Below are positions 44,525 through 51,740 of a stretch of 64,000 nucleotides of DNA, piece after piece. The notes under the pieces were generated by a model, which was given only the letters and a program-made list of their open reading frames with translations, had not been told where the DNA came from and searched no databases. The stretch is from Pseudomonas panipatensis (lineage in GTDB: Bacteria > Pseudomonadota > Gammaproteobacteria > Pseudomonadales > Pseudomonadaceae): NCBI RefSeq assembly GCF_900099785.1, contig NZ_FNDS01000001.1:744001-808000 (forward strand). Direction: 5' to 3'. The stretch's first letter is position 1, and each line of letters opens with the position of its first letter. The position numbers and the translations under genes were made by a program.

Positions 44525-44553
44525 TTGCCTCAAATAATTGCCCTGCCTAATAT
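44525..44553 (+). promoter_or_regulatory. PR-like rightward promoter
   Basis: TTGCCT, a 17-bp spacer and TAATAT form a good sigma-70 promoter for cro-cII. An operator (44537-44551) covers the -10, and a weaker site (44518-44532) covers the -35. Confidence 0.83.
44537..44551. promoter_or_regulatory. Repressor operator over PR
   Basis: ATTGCCC-T-GCCTAAT overlaps the -10 of the rightward promoter. A weaker relative, ATTTTGC-T-TGCCTCA, is at 44518-44532. Confidence 0.72.
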
Positions 44554-44585
44554 TTCGAGGCATGGCTTTACCGAGGACTACGTCG

Positions 44586-44798
44586 ATGACTGAGGACATT
44601 GGAGTTCCCTTCCGCGCCTTCGCCGAGGGCAAGGGGCAATCCGAGATAGCGGCGCTGATCGGCGTCACGCAGGGCTCGGTATCGCAGATGCTCAATTCCG
44701 ACCGCTCAATCTGGGTTCGCCAGATGCCGGATGGGAGTTTCAAAGCTTACGAGCTGCGCGAAGTCGGCCGGCGACAACGGTCGGCACGAGCCGCTTGA
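44586..44798 (+). CDS. cro: Cro-like regulator
   Basis: A 70-aa HTH protein: GQSEIAALIGVTQGSVSQML is a Cro/CI-type recognition motif, and WVRQMPDGSFKAYELREV is a dimerising strand region. It is divergent from the repressor and directly downstream of the PR-like promoter. The ATG at 44586 is used since GAGG lies 10 bp upstream; one at 44562 would sit at the probable transcription start. Confidence 0.83.
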   Translation: MTEDIGVPFRAFAEGKGQSEIAALIGVTQGSVSQMLNSDRSIWVRQMPDGSFKAYELREVGRRQRSARAA

Positions 44799-44801
44799 AG
44801 T

Positions 44802-44833
44802 GCCGGCGCGGGGCTCTGAACCCCCGCGCCGGC
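44802..44833 (+). terminator. Strong stem-loop after cro
   Basis: A perfect 12-bp stem GCCGGCGCGGGG / CCCCGCGCCGGC with an 8-nt loop, 4 bp after the cro stop. No U-tract follows, so it may be a pausing or Rho-dependent tR1-like site or an mRNA-end stabiliser. Confidence 0.55.
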
Positions 44834-44874
44834 GGGTGCCGGATAGGGCCTCTACTCCCTGGCCGGCTTACGAC

Positions 44875-44887
44875 GACACAGCACATG
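44875..44887 (+). repeat. Start-associated repeat, copy 5
   Basis: GACACAGCACATG on the plus strand. The ATG opens only a 6-codon frame (MHRSWP, stop at 44905), so this is either a leader peptide or a module remnant. Confidence 0.75.
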
Positions 44888-44933
44888 CATCGGTCGTGGC
44901 CATAGAGTAGGTCCAACCCTGCTCGATGGCTAC

Positions 44934-44956
44934 ACCGTAAAGGGAGCATTTACGGT
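44934..44956 (+). promoter_or_regulatory. Stem-loop presenting the cII ribosome-binding site
   Basis: A perfect 8-bp stem ACCGTAAA / TTTACGGT encloses the loop GGGAGCA, which holds the only Shine-Dalgarno (GGGAG) for the start at 44958. Folding places the site in the loop two bases from the start codon, so translation may depend on structure or a bound factor. Confidence 0.7.
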
Positions 44957-44957
44957 T

Positions 44958-45458
44958 ATGAGCCGGAAAGACCTGCTACCGGACGCTGGTCCGGTGTTCG
45001 ATCTCCGCCAGGCGCTTTACCGCGCCGGGCGCGACTACAGGGGAGGCTTGACCTCCCTGGCCCACGACATGGTCCTGCCCTACGAGGATCTCCAGAAGAA
45101 ACTCAAGCTCGACGAGGAACGCCGGTGGCTGAACCCCGACGAGCTGGAGGACATCATTCGCCTGACACGGGACCCGCGCTTGCTGGACTCCCTTGTGCGG
45201 CCTGCCGGGGCGGTCTGGTACGCGCCGGAGGCAGTCGAGGCGACCGGATCGGCGCTGAAGGCCGTGGGCGAGCTGCTGCAGCGAGAGGGCGAGTTCGTCG
45301 CCAGCCTGCAGAAGGGTGCCGACGACAACAAGTGGGAGCCCCACGAGGTCAGCGACCTGGAGTACCACGGTGCAAACGTGATCCGTGCGGTGCTGGGCAT
45401 CATGGCCGGCGCGCGCCAGTCCATGGAGAAACTGTTGGAGGGCCGGGCAAATGGCTGA
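44958..45458 (+). CDS. CII-like phage regulatory protein (CP76 family)
   Basis: A 166-aa protein of the phage regulatory CII (CP76) family. The N-terminal domain (FDLRQALYRAGRDYRGGLTS LAHD region; ERRWLNPDELEDIIRLTRDP) binds DNA, and the C-terminal helical part oligomerises. It is expected to promote lysogeny. It overlaps the traR-like gene by 8 bp and has an unusual hairpin at its ribosome-binding site. Confidence 0.85.
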   Translation: MSRKDLLPDAGPVFDLRQALYRAGRDYRGGLTSLAHDMVLPYEDLQKKLKLDEERRWLNPDELEDIIRLTRDPRLLDSLVRPAGAVWYAPEAVEATGSALKAVGELLQREGEFVASLQKGADDNKWEPHEVSDLEYHGANVIRAVLGIMAGARQSMEKLLEGRANG

Positions 45459-45663
45459 TGTCCTCGAGCAAGCCGCGGAAGCGGAAGAGAACCGCCGCCA
45501 GGGCCTGCTGGCCCGCCGGCAACGCCCAGCGCCGGCATACAGCATCAGCGCGACCCACTGCGAAAAGTGTGGTGAGGCGATTCCACCGGCGCGGCGCTTG
45601 GCGGTGCCCGGATGCGAGTGCTGCGATGAGTGTCAAAGCCTACTGGAGAGGGTCAATGCTTAA
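45451..45663 (+). CDS. TraR/DksA C4-type zinc finger protein
   Basis: A 70-aa protein of the TraR family, which bind the RNA-polymerase secondary channel. The zinc motif is THCEKCGEAIPPARRLAVPG followed by CECCDECQ. The N-terminal acidic helix (DVLEQAAEAEENRRQGLLAR) is short, as in TraR. It begins inside the cII end and overlaps the convergent membrane gene by 11 bp. Confidence 0.87.
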   Translation: MADVLEQAAEAEENRRQGLLARRQRPAPAYSISATHCEKCGEAIPPARRLAVPGCECCDECQSLLERVNA

Positions 45664-46213
45664 GATCGCCGGCTTGATTCTCCAAGATCGTTCTCAATTC
45701 CTGGAGGTAGTAGTCCATGTTGGGCAAGTGCTCTTCAGTAAGGGATCTGTATGCCCTACCAAATGCTTCATGCCGCTGGGGCCAGCATTCGACCGCAGCC
45801 GCAATGCACTCACTTGCAAGAGTGAACGAGTCACTCAAGCTGAGTGCGAAGCTAAGTGTCTCGGTGCCAGGGAGTTCAAGGTAGGGAAATGCAGAGAAGG
45901 TTCTTGTAAGAGCATCGAACGAAGACCGCTGGTAGCCAGAAACCGTGTAGAACGCGACGAGCTCAGGCTGCTCCGATCCCAGATGACTGTCGCTTGTTCG
46001 CACCAGTTCACCAGCGTGCTCGCCGAGCGCGATGAAGGTTTTGAGGCGTTGAGTTTCGTTTCTTCGGTGCTCAGTGGTGGCCAGAGTTCTCTGGGCTCGG
46101 TTTTGGTAAGAAGCGACGCAGATTGCGCCAATCAGGGAAATGATCACCCCGATTGCCTGGAACCAACCGGCAGTTCCTGGATGTTGCTCGAACCAGCAGA
46201 TAAGAGCCTGCAC
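45653..46213 (-). CDS. Cargo membrane protein with WxQAxG helix
   Basis: A 186-aa protein on the strand opposite to cII-traR-primase. One N-terminal membrane helix (TAGWFQAIGVIISLIGAICV, residues about 13-36) is followed by a basic stretch (SYQNRAQRTLATTEHRRNET) and a helical cytoplasmic domain. The helix shares the W-x-Q-A-x-G phrase with the gene at 37436-38056. It is more AT-rich than its flanks and overlaps traR tail-to-tail. A lysogenic or exclusion function is inferred; no known domain is recognised. Confidence 0.73.
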   Translation of the reverse strand: MQALICWFEQHPGTAGWFQAIGVIISLIGAICVASYQNRAQRTLATTEHRRNETQRLKTFIALGEHAGELVRTSDSHLGSEQPELVAFYTVSGYQRSSFDALTRTFSAFPYLELPGTETLSFALSLSDSFTLASECIAAAVECWPQRHEAFGRAYRSLTEEHLPNMDYYLQELRTILENQAGDLKH

Positions 46214-46284
46214 TTCATCACCTCCATGCGGATCAGTGTGAGCGCTATGTTGCCTGCTTCTAGAGTGTTGTGGGAGTGCGGCGC

Positions 46285-48810
46285 ATGACCCAGGCAGGGA
46301 ACACCACTCCGATTGCCGCCTGGGCGCGGCGCTACATCGAAGTGTTCGGCCTGGCCCTGGTGGACATCGAGCCCGGCGACAAGATCCCGCGGGGGAAGGG
46401 CTGGCAGCGCCCGGGTGGGCAGCTCACCGACCCCGCCAAGGCTGAAGCCTTCTGGACTAAGAACCCGAAGCACAACCTGGGGGTCGTGCTCGGGCCAAGC
46501 CGCGTCTGTTCGCTGGACGTCGATGACGTGCCTTCTACCCGAAAGGTGTTGTGGGATCTGCTCGGACTCGACCTCGATGCGCTACCGGTCTCCTACCCGA
46601 CTGTGGTGGGCAACCCGGAGCGCTTCCGCGTGATGTTCCGCCTGCCGGAAGGCGTCGAGCTAAGCCGGCATTCGCTGAGCTGGCCCAACGAGAACGACCC
46701 GGATGGCTCCAAGTTCAAGTTGGCCCAGGCTGCGATCCTGGCTGCCAAAGAGAAGGGCGACACGGAGCATCAGGCGAAGATGCAGGCGCTGGCAGATAGC
46801 CTGAAGCGCTTCACCGTCTTCGAGCTGCGGGCTGGCTTGGTGCAGGACCTTCTGCCGCCATCCATTCACCCGGGCACCGGCAAGCCCTATACCTGGCGGA
46901 CGCCTCCGTCGGGAGATGGCTTGCCAGTGCTACCGAATGACCTCCTGAACATCTGGAACAACTGGGACATCTTCAAGCGGGACGCCGAGGCGGCCTGCCC
47001 GTGGGCGCCCAAGGCTGCGGCCCCGAAGAAGGCTGCGAAGCCGAAGCCCAAGGCGCCGGCCGGTAGCTCGCGCTCGGTGATCGATGCCTTCAACCAGGCG
47101 CACGACGTCGAGTCGCTGCTGGCTGCCCATGGCTACATCAAGCGCGGTGCGAAGTGGCTTTGCCCGCAGAGCAGCACCGGCCTACCGGGCGTGACGATCA
47201 GCGATGACGGTCGCGTGTACTCGCACCACGGCTCCGATCCGCTGGCCAACGGGCACCAGAACGATGCCTTCGACGTGTACTGCCTGCTCGAGCACAACGG
47301 CAACCAGGGTGATGCGGTGAAGGCGGCGGCGCGCATGCTGGGCATCGAGCGCGAGCCGAAGCGCGAGGAGCCCCCGCCTGAGGGGTTCCCTCGCGTGGCC
47401 GTCCAGCAACCCCCTGAGTCCCAGGCGGTGACGGAAGAACCGGAGGACTCTCTTCCCTGCGCCCCTTCTCTTGAGTGCGGCCCGGCTGCTGCCGAGCTGG
47501 CCGGCGCTCCCACTCCGGGGGGCGCGGGGGGCTTCCGCATCAGCGAGCAGGAGCTGCTGCAGGACTTCGTCGTCATCTACGGGACGGACACCGCCTGGGA
47601 CCGTAAGCGGGCGCGGCTGATCAAACTCTCCGCAATCCGGGAGGCTGTAGGGCGCACCCGCTACAAGTGGTGGCAGGAAAGCGAGCACCGGCAGATGGCC
47701 CAGGACGTGGTGTTCGATCCGACCGAGCGATGCGATCCGGTGATGCTCAACCTGTACGACGGGTTCAAGGTTACACCCGATCCTCGGGGGGCGGACGGCT
47801 GCGTGCTGATCCGCAAGCACCTGGGCCTGCTGTGCAACAACCGCGCTGATGAGTACCTGTTCCTGTTGAAGTGGATCGCCTACCCGCTCCAGTACCCCGG
47901 CGCGAAGATGGCCACGGCTGTGGTGATGTTCGGGGCGGAGGGCCCAGGCAAGAGCTTGCTGTGGGAGCAGGTCGTCCGGCGGATCTACGGCGAGTACGGC
48001 ACGACCATCGGTCAGGCCCAGTTGGAAAGCCAGTTCACCGGCTGGCAGAGCCGCAAGCTGTTCGCTCTGGCCGAGGAGGTTGTCAGCCGCGAGGAGATGA
48101 GGCACTACAAGGGCGTGCTGAAGCACCTGGTAACTGGCGAGACGTTGCAAATCAACGAGAAGAACATGCCGGTGCGGGAGGAGGCCAACCACCTCAACTT
48201 CGTCTTCCTCTCCAACTCGACGGTGCCTATGGCGCTGGACGATGGTGATCGGCGCTACCTGGTGTTGTACGTCGACCGAGTGCCGGCGGCGGGCTACTTC
48301 CAGGCGCTGGTGGGCGAGATCGAGAGTGGCGGCATCGAGTCCTTCTACCACTACCTCATGAACCTGGATCTCACGGGGTTCGGCCCGCACAGCAAGCCCC
48401 CGCTAAACGACGAGAAGCAGGCGTTGATCGACGGTAGCCTGGCGGCCCCGCGGTATTTCGTGCGGCGTTGGATGGCCGGTGAGACCGAGTTCCCGGTGAC
48501 GGGGGCGGTGACACAGGCAGATCTGTGGCAGTCCTTCTGCCGATGGTGCGATGGGGCCAACGAGTTCAAGCGACGAGAGCGGGACTTTCTGCAGGAGGCG
48601 GCGCGGGACCTGCTCCGCGAGCGGCCCGACATCCGTTACCCGACTGACCGAGATGACTTCAGGACGGCGCGGATCTTCGTGACACCGGAGTTCGCGGCGC
48701 GCAAGGCAGAACTGGGGCGCAATTGGGCGGCCGAGGCGGGGAAGGAATGCCGGAAGTTCGGTACCCACTTCAATCGAAGATCGATCCCTGCCCCGGGAGA
48801 GCTGGACTGA
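46285..48810 (+). CDS. Primase-polymerase / SF3 helicase fusion
   Basis: An 841-aa replication protein. Residues 1-240 are a bifunctional primase-polymerase (prim-pol) domain with the acidic pair in RVCSLDVDDV. Residues about 265-365 have a second DNA-binding region, and from about 500 on a D5/DUF5906-type SF3 helicase has Walker A GAEGPGKS (about 549-556), Walker B-like LFALAEEV and a sensor FVFLSNSTVP. GGGAG precedes the ATG at 46285. It initiates and unwinds phage DNA at the iteron origin directly downstream. Confidence 0.88.
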   Translation: MTQAGNTTPIAAWARRYIEVFGLALVDIEPGDKIPRGKGWQRPGGQLTDPAKAEAFWTKNPKHNLGVVLGPSRVCSLDVDDVPSTRKVLWDLLGLDLDALPVSYPTVVGNPERFRVMFRLPEGVELSRHSLSWPNENDPDGSKFKLAQAAILAAKEKGDTEHQAKMQALADSLKRFTVFELRAGLVQDLLPPSIHPGTGKPYTWRTPPSGDGLPVLPNDLLNIWNNWDIFKRDAEAACPWAPKAAAPKKAAKPKPKAPAGSSRSVIDAFNQAHDVESLLAAHGYIKRGAKWLCPQSSTGLPGVTISDDGRVYSHHGSDPLANGHQNDAFDVYCLLEHNGNQGDAVKAAARMLGIEREPKREEPPPEGFPRVAVQQPPESQAVTEEPEDSLPCAPSLECGPAAAELAGAPTPGGAGGFRISEQELLQDFVVIYGTDTAWDRKRARLIKLSAIREAVGRTRYKWWQESEHRQMAQDVVFDPTERCDPVMLNLYDGFKVTPDPRGADGCVLIRKHLGLLCNNRADEYLFLLKWIAYPLQYPGAKMATAVVMFGAEGPGKSLLWEQVVRRIYGEYGTTIGQAQLESQFTGWQSRKLFALAEEVVSREEMRHYKGVLKHLVTGETLQINEKNMPVREEANHLNFVFLSNSTVPMALDDGDRRYLVLYVDRVPAAGYFQALVGEIESGGIESFYHYLMNLDLTGFGPHSKPPLNDEKQALIDGSLAAPRYFVRRWMAGETEFPVTGAVTQADLWQSFCRWCDGANEFKRRERDFLQEAARDLLRERPDIRYPTDRDDFRTARIFVTPEFAARKAELGRNWAAEAGKECRKFGTHFNRRSIPAPGELD

Positions 48811-48812
48811 TG

Positions 48813-49051
48813 ATTCCGACATTCCGACAGTATTCCGACAGCATCCCGACGGGCGCTGCGCCTAGTGTCGCTAGGTTTCCGACATTCCGACAGACTTTTT
48901 GAGGTTTTCTCACGTGCGCGTGTACGCGCGCATACACCCGTGAGGCTTTTTAAAATTACCCGTCGGATTGTCGGAATAAGAGTTAAGTAACTGTTTTTAT
49001 TTGAAAAATAATTCCGACAGTATTCCGACAGTTGTTCCGACGTTCCGACAG
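48813..49051. repeat. Iteron array, probable phage replication origin
   Basis: Twelve copies of TTCCGAC or close variants occur. Direct copies begin at 48814, 48822, 48833, (48844, TCCCGAC), 48877, 48885, 49012, 49023, 49035 and 49043; inverted copies are at 48962-48968 (variant) and 48970-48976. Spacing is mostly 8 or 11-12 bp. The two clusters flank an AT-rich stretch (48941-49010). This is the classic layout of a theta-type origin with initiator iterons and an unwinding element, placed next to the primase-helicase gene. Confidence 0.8.
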
Positions 49052-49071
49052 TTGAAGGGGAGAAAAGAGAA

Positions 49072-49434
49072 ATGGCGGTGTATGAGTTCAAGAACGGCCA
49101 GTTCCAGCACCTGGCAGCGTCGATGGACGACTTCGAGGGCACCTTCAGAGGCTTTGAGGGGGCGGTAAGCGAATTCGCCGCGCAGAAGGGTATGCAGTAC
49201 CACGACGATGTAGCTGGCGTGTACGACCTGTATCTGCGCAACCCTGAGAAGAGAGTGTTCAGCCGACTGCGTGACTACCGCTGGTGGTTCCGTGTATCCG
49301 ACGGTGCCTTTATGGTCGACGACGTTCTGGTGCCGGACAGCCTTCCCGATTACCTCGCCTTCATGGGGATGCTCCAGCCGCTGGTTACCCGAGCTGCAGA
49401 GCTTGCTCGAGAAGTAGAGGAGAGCACCCGATGA
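49072..49434 (+). CDS. Hypothetical phage protein downstream of the origin
   Basis: A 120-aa soluble protein (YEFKNGQFQHLAASMDDFEG; GVYDLYLRNPEKRVFSRLRD). GGGGAG lies 11 bp before the ATG at 49072. It has no recognised domain. It overlaps the next gene by 4 bp. The repeats just upstream mean its expression could be affected by initiator binding. Confidence 0.7.
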   Translation: MAVYEFKNGQFQHLAASMDDFEGTFRGFEGAVSEFAAQKGMQYHDDVAGVYDLYLRNPEKRVFSRLRDYRWWFRVSDGAFMVDDVLVPDSLPDYLAFMGMLQPLVTRAAELAREVEESTR

Positions 49435-49958
49435 TCGGGGAAATCGAAGTGCTGATGCGCCATTGGGGCGAGCAGATGAGCGCCGCCAGTTCGGCCGGTG
49501 GGTTGCCCAGCACCATGGGGACCATCATGGAATACGGCGGCTGTGCCCCTCGCGGCGGTGTCTACGGCGCCAAGCTGCTGGTGGCCGGCGCGGGGCCCGA
49601 CTACGTGGCAGCAGAGGTGGTGGCTGCACTGGGGGCGGTGGAGCGCGGGCAGGGCGGCGTCCAGTTGTGCCGGCTGGCGTTGGTGCGCTACGTGAACCCC
49701 CACGGCCTCACCCTGGACGAGCAGGTGCGTGTACTGGAACTGGGTGTCGGTGCCGCAGGCCGGCGGTGTTACTTCCGCCTCGTGCAGCGCCTACATGAGC
49801 TGGTGGAGGTCGAGCTGAAGGTGCGCCAGGCGCGGCTGCGGACACAGCGAAAGGAGGCCGGACGCGAGGGCGACAAGATGCGTCGGGCCGCCCATGAGCA
49901 GGCCAAACGGGCGCACGCGGCTCGTGGCAACGAGCTATTTCGCGGCGACGGCTCATGA
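49431..49958 (+). CDS. Candidate late-gene regulator (Q-position)
   Basis: A 175-aa basic protein (EIEVLMRHWGEQMSAASSAG; NPHGLTLDEQVRVLELGVGA; RRCYFRLVQRLHELVEVELK). The helix-turn-helix-like LDEQVRVLELGVG and the basic tail suggest nucleic-acid binding. It is placed between replication and lysis genes, where Q-type antiterminators or late activators lie in lambdoid phages. A hairpin follows at 50024. The function is inferred from position only. Confidence 0.55.
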   Translation: MIGEIEVLMRHWGEQMSAASSAGGLPSTMGTIMEYGGCAPRGGVYGAKLLVAGAGPDYVAAEVVAALGAVERGQGGVQLCRLALVRYVNPHGLTLDEQVRVLELGVGAAGRRCYFRLVQRLHELVEVELKVRQARLRTQRKEAGREGDKMRRAAHEQAKRAHAARGNELFRGDGS

Positions 49959-49980
49959 CCGTTCGTCGGGCCATAAGGCG

Positions 49981-50014
49981 CCGATCAGCTCCGTAGGAGT
50001 TCCGATCAGCTCCG
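49981..50014 (+). repeat. Short direct repeat
   Basis: CCGATCAGCTCCG occurs at 49981 and 50002 with a 21-bp period, about two helical turns. It is a candidate late-promoter or regulator site. Confidence 0.5.
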
Positions 50015-50023
50015 AAGCGGAAG

Positions 50024-50048
50024 AACCGAAAACAGGGGGTTTTCGGTT
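50024..50048. terminator. Stem-loop in the late leader
   Basis: A perfect 10-bp stem AACCGAAAAC / GTTTTCGGTT with a 5-nt loop. A short TTTG follows on the plus strand. It may be the late-leader terminator overcome by an antiterminator. Confidence 0.5.
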
Positions 50049-50050
50049 TG

Positions 50051-50119
50051 TCACTCGAAGGGTAAAAAGTCGCCACGATGTTCGAGGTCTGCGTAGCCGG
50101 CCCGAATCAACCGATGCAC
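50051..50119 (-). CDS. Possible micro-ORF of 22 codons
   Basis: On the minus strand a GTG within CACAGCACGTGCATCGG, a degenerate start-associated repeat, opens MHRLIRAGYADLEHRGDFLP plus two residues and a stop. It shares the start context with the 6-codon leader at 44885. It may be expressed after the membrane gene at 50158. Support is the shared sequence only. Confidence 0.3.
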   Translation of the reverse strand: MHRLIRAGYADLEHRGDFLPFE

Positions 50120-50157
50120 GTGCTGTGCAGCTCGCCCCGGCGCCTCCCCGGCCCGGG

Positions 50158-50547
50158 TCACCCCGAAAGCCCCTCCTCGGAGGGGCTTTCCTTTTCAGCT
50201 ATCTCCTTTTGCAAATCCTTGTATGCCTTGATGCCTATGACGACTAGGACCATCAAAAGGCTGCCGTACATGACGAGGTTGAAGAAGTGCAGAAACAGCA
50301 TCACCACCTCATGTCGCGTGGCTGGTCCTTGGCCGCCATCAAAGCGGACGAATGCATAGACCGAACTGGTCATGACAGAGATTGGAATGCAAAAGACAAG
50401 GACGAGAGATAACCACCCAAATGCTCTTTTGGTCCAGTTAAAGACCTTCCAAAGGAACGCCTTCATGTCGCTTCGGCCTTCTCTGCTCATTTGGAAGACC
50501 GATATCAAAAGGGCTCCGATTGAGCAGGCAAGGGTTAAGTACTCCAT
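50158..50547 (-). CDS. Cargo membrane protein
   Basis: A 129-aa protein opposite to the late operon, with three predicted helices (YLTLACSIGALLISVFQ; RAFGWLSLVLVFCIPISVM; LHFFNLVMYGSLLMVLVVIG) and a charged C-terminus. The ATG at 50547 is used because GGAGG lies 8 bp upstream, and longer frames to 50613 lack this. The last codons contain a plus-strand terminator, so the gene ends where rightward transcription is stopped. It is AT-rich. A lysogeny cargo role is inferred. Confidence 0.68.
   Translation of the reverse strand: MEYLTLACSIGALLISVFQMSREGRSDMKAFLWKVFNWTKRAFGWLSLVLVFCIPISVMTSSVYAFVRFDGGQGPATRHEVVMLFLHFFNLVMYGSLLMVLVVIGIKAYKDLQKEIAEKESPSEEGLSG
50165..50195 (+). terminator. Rho-independent terminator inside the cargo gene end
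   Basis: A perfect 12-bp stem GAAAGCCCCTCC / GGAGGGGCTTTC with a TC loop is followed by CTTTT on the plus strand. It overlaps the 3' end of the minus-strand cargo gene. Confidence 0.85.
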
Positions 50548-50622
50548 GCGGTTTTCCTCCATGTATTTCCGGTCATGGTACCTGATGGTTCTATGGAGAA
50601 ATAACTCGCCCACTAGAGGTGA

Positions 50623-50970
50623 ATGATGACGAGCGAACAGCAGGCGATGGCAGATATGCCTTTGTGGGTCTTGATCCTGGGCGCAGCTGCGGGCGGAATC
50701 AGTGGTGAAATGTGGCGAGCGGACAAGGCGGGGCTCGGTGGTTGGGTGCTGCTGAAGCGCCTGGCCCTGCGTTCGGGCGCCTCAATCATCTGTGGTGTGG
50801 CAGTGATGTTTCTCATCATCGCTTGCGGCGGGCCGCTGCTGCTCGCCGCCGCCATCGGCAGCCTGACAGCGGCCGCCGGTGCGGAGGTGGCGGTCGGGCT
50901 GTATGAGCGTTGGGCGGCGAAGAAGCTCGGCGTGTGCGAGGTGCCTGGCCAGCAGCCCGGCTCGGAATGA
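50623..50970 (+). CDS. Phage holin
   Basis: A 115-aa inner-membrane protein with two to three helices (LWVLILGAAAGGISGEM; SIICGVAVMFLIIACGG; LLAAAIGSLTAAAGAEV) and a charged C-terminus, resembling LydA-type holins. AGAGGTGA precedes the tandem ATGs at 50623/50626. It overlaps the next gene by 4 bp. No endolysin gene is next to it in the window. Confidence 0.8.
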   Translation: MMTSEQQAMADMPLWVLILGAAAGGISGEMWRADKAGLGGWVLLKRLALRSGASIICGVAVMFLIIACGGPLLLAAAIGSLTAAAGAEVAVGLYERWAAKKLGVCEVPGQQPGSE

Positions 50971-51740
50971 AGGGCAGCATCTCGGCTGCGGACCTGGACG
51001 ATGCTGTTGCCACGCTGGCCGGCCTTGGCGGTGATCTGCCCAACCGGGTGCTCGCCGACGCGATGAACCACACGGCGAATCAGGCCAACCAGGCGCTGCT
51101 CTCGGAAATCGATGCGGTCTTCGACCAACCCACGCCGTTCACGCAGAACGCGATTCGCATTCTGAACGCCACGCCGAGCCGCCTTGAGGCATCGCTGTGG
51201 GTCAAGGACGAGAAGAGCAACAACTCGAAGGGACAGGCACCGGAAGATTGGGTCGCCCCCCAGGTGTTTGGCGGCCCCCGCGTCGACAAGGCGTCGGAGC
51301 GCAACCTGCGCGCCAAGGGTATCCTGCCTGCAGGTCTGTTCATCGTGCCGGCTGAAGGCGCCAGGCTGGACCAGTACGGCAACATGAGCCGGGGCCAGAT
51401 GATCCAGATTCTGTCCGGGCTCGGGGCGCTTGAGTCCCGGGCAGGTTTCAAGGGCAACGCCACGCAGAGCGCCAGGTCGCTGGCCAAGGGGCATCAGCAG
51501 GCGTACTTCGTGATGCGACGCGGCAAGGTGCCCATCGGCATCGGCGAGCGGCGTGACAAGACCTTGGTCATGGTCCTCGCCTTCGTCCGCCAGCCGCAGT
51601 ACCGCGAGCGCTTCAAGTTCTTCGACGTGGTGCGCCGCATTGCCGAGGATGATGCCCGGCTCGAAGCCAACATCGAGCAAGCCCTTGCCAAAGCCAGGCT
51701 TGGCGATACGCCCAGCAGCTTCAGGCGGGGCGGTCGCTGA
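50967..51740 (+). CDS. Conserved phage protein, probable virion or morphogenesis
   Basis: A 257-aa soluble protein (ADAMNHTANQANQALLSEID; FIVPAEGARLDQYGNMSRGQ; AYFVMRRGKVPIGIGERRDK). I recognise it only as a conserved protein near holin and terminase genes of lambda-like phages, related in style to tail-completion or neck proteins. Its ATG overlaps the holin stop. No enzymatic motif is visible. Confidence 0.7.
   Translation: MKGSISAADLDDAVATLAGLGGDLPNRVLADAMNHTANQANQALLSEIDAVFDQPTPFTQNAIRILNATPSRLEASLWVKDEKSNNSKGQAPEDWVAPQVFGGPRVDKASERNLRAKGILPAGLFIVPAEGARLDQYGNMSRGQMIQILSGLGALESRAGFKGNATQSARSLAKGHQQAYFVMRRGKVPIGIGERRDKTLVMVLAFVRQPQYRERFKFFDVVRRIAEDDARLEANIEQALAKARLGDTPSSFRRGGR

Noticed and set aside
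48911..48945. Alternating purine-pyrimidine tract ACGTGCGCGTGTACGCGCGC as a Z-DNA or separate operator element
   Set aside because: It is short, forms only an imperfect stem, and sits inside the iteron origin, so no independent function is claimed.
48813..49051. CRISPR array
   Set aside because: Repeat units are 7-10 bp with 8-12 bp periodicity, far too short for CRISPR; they are iterons.
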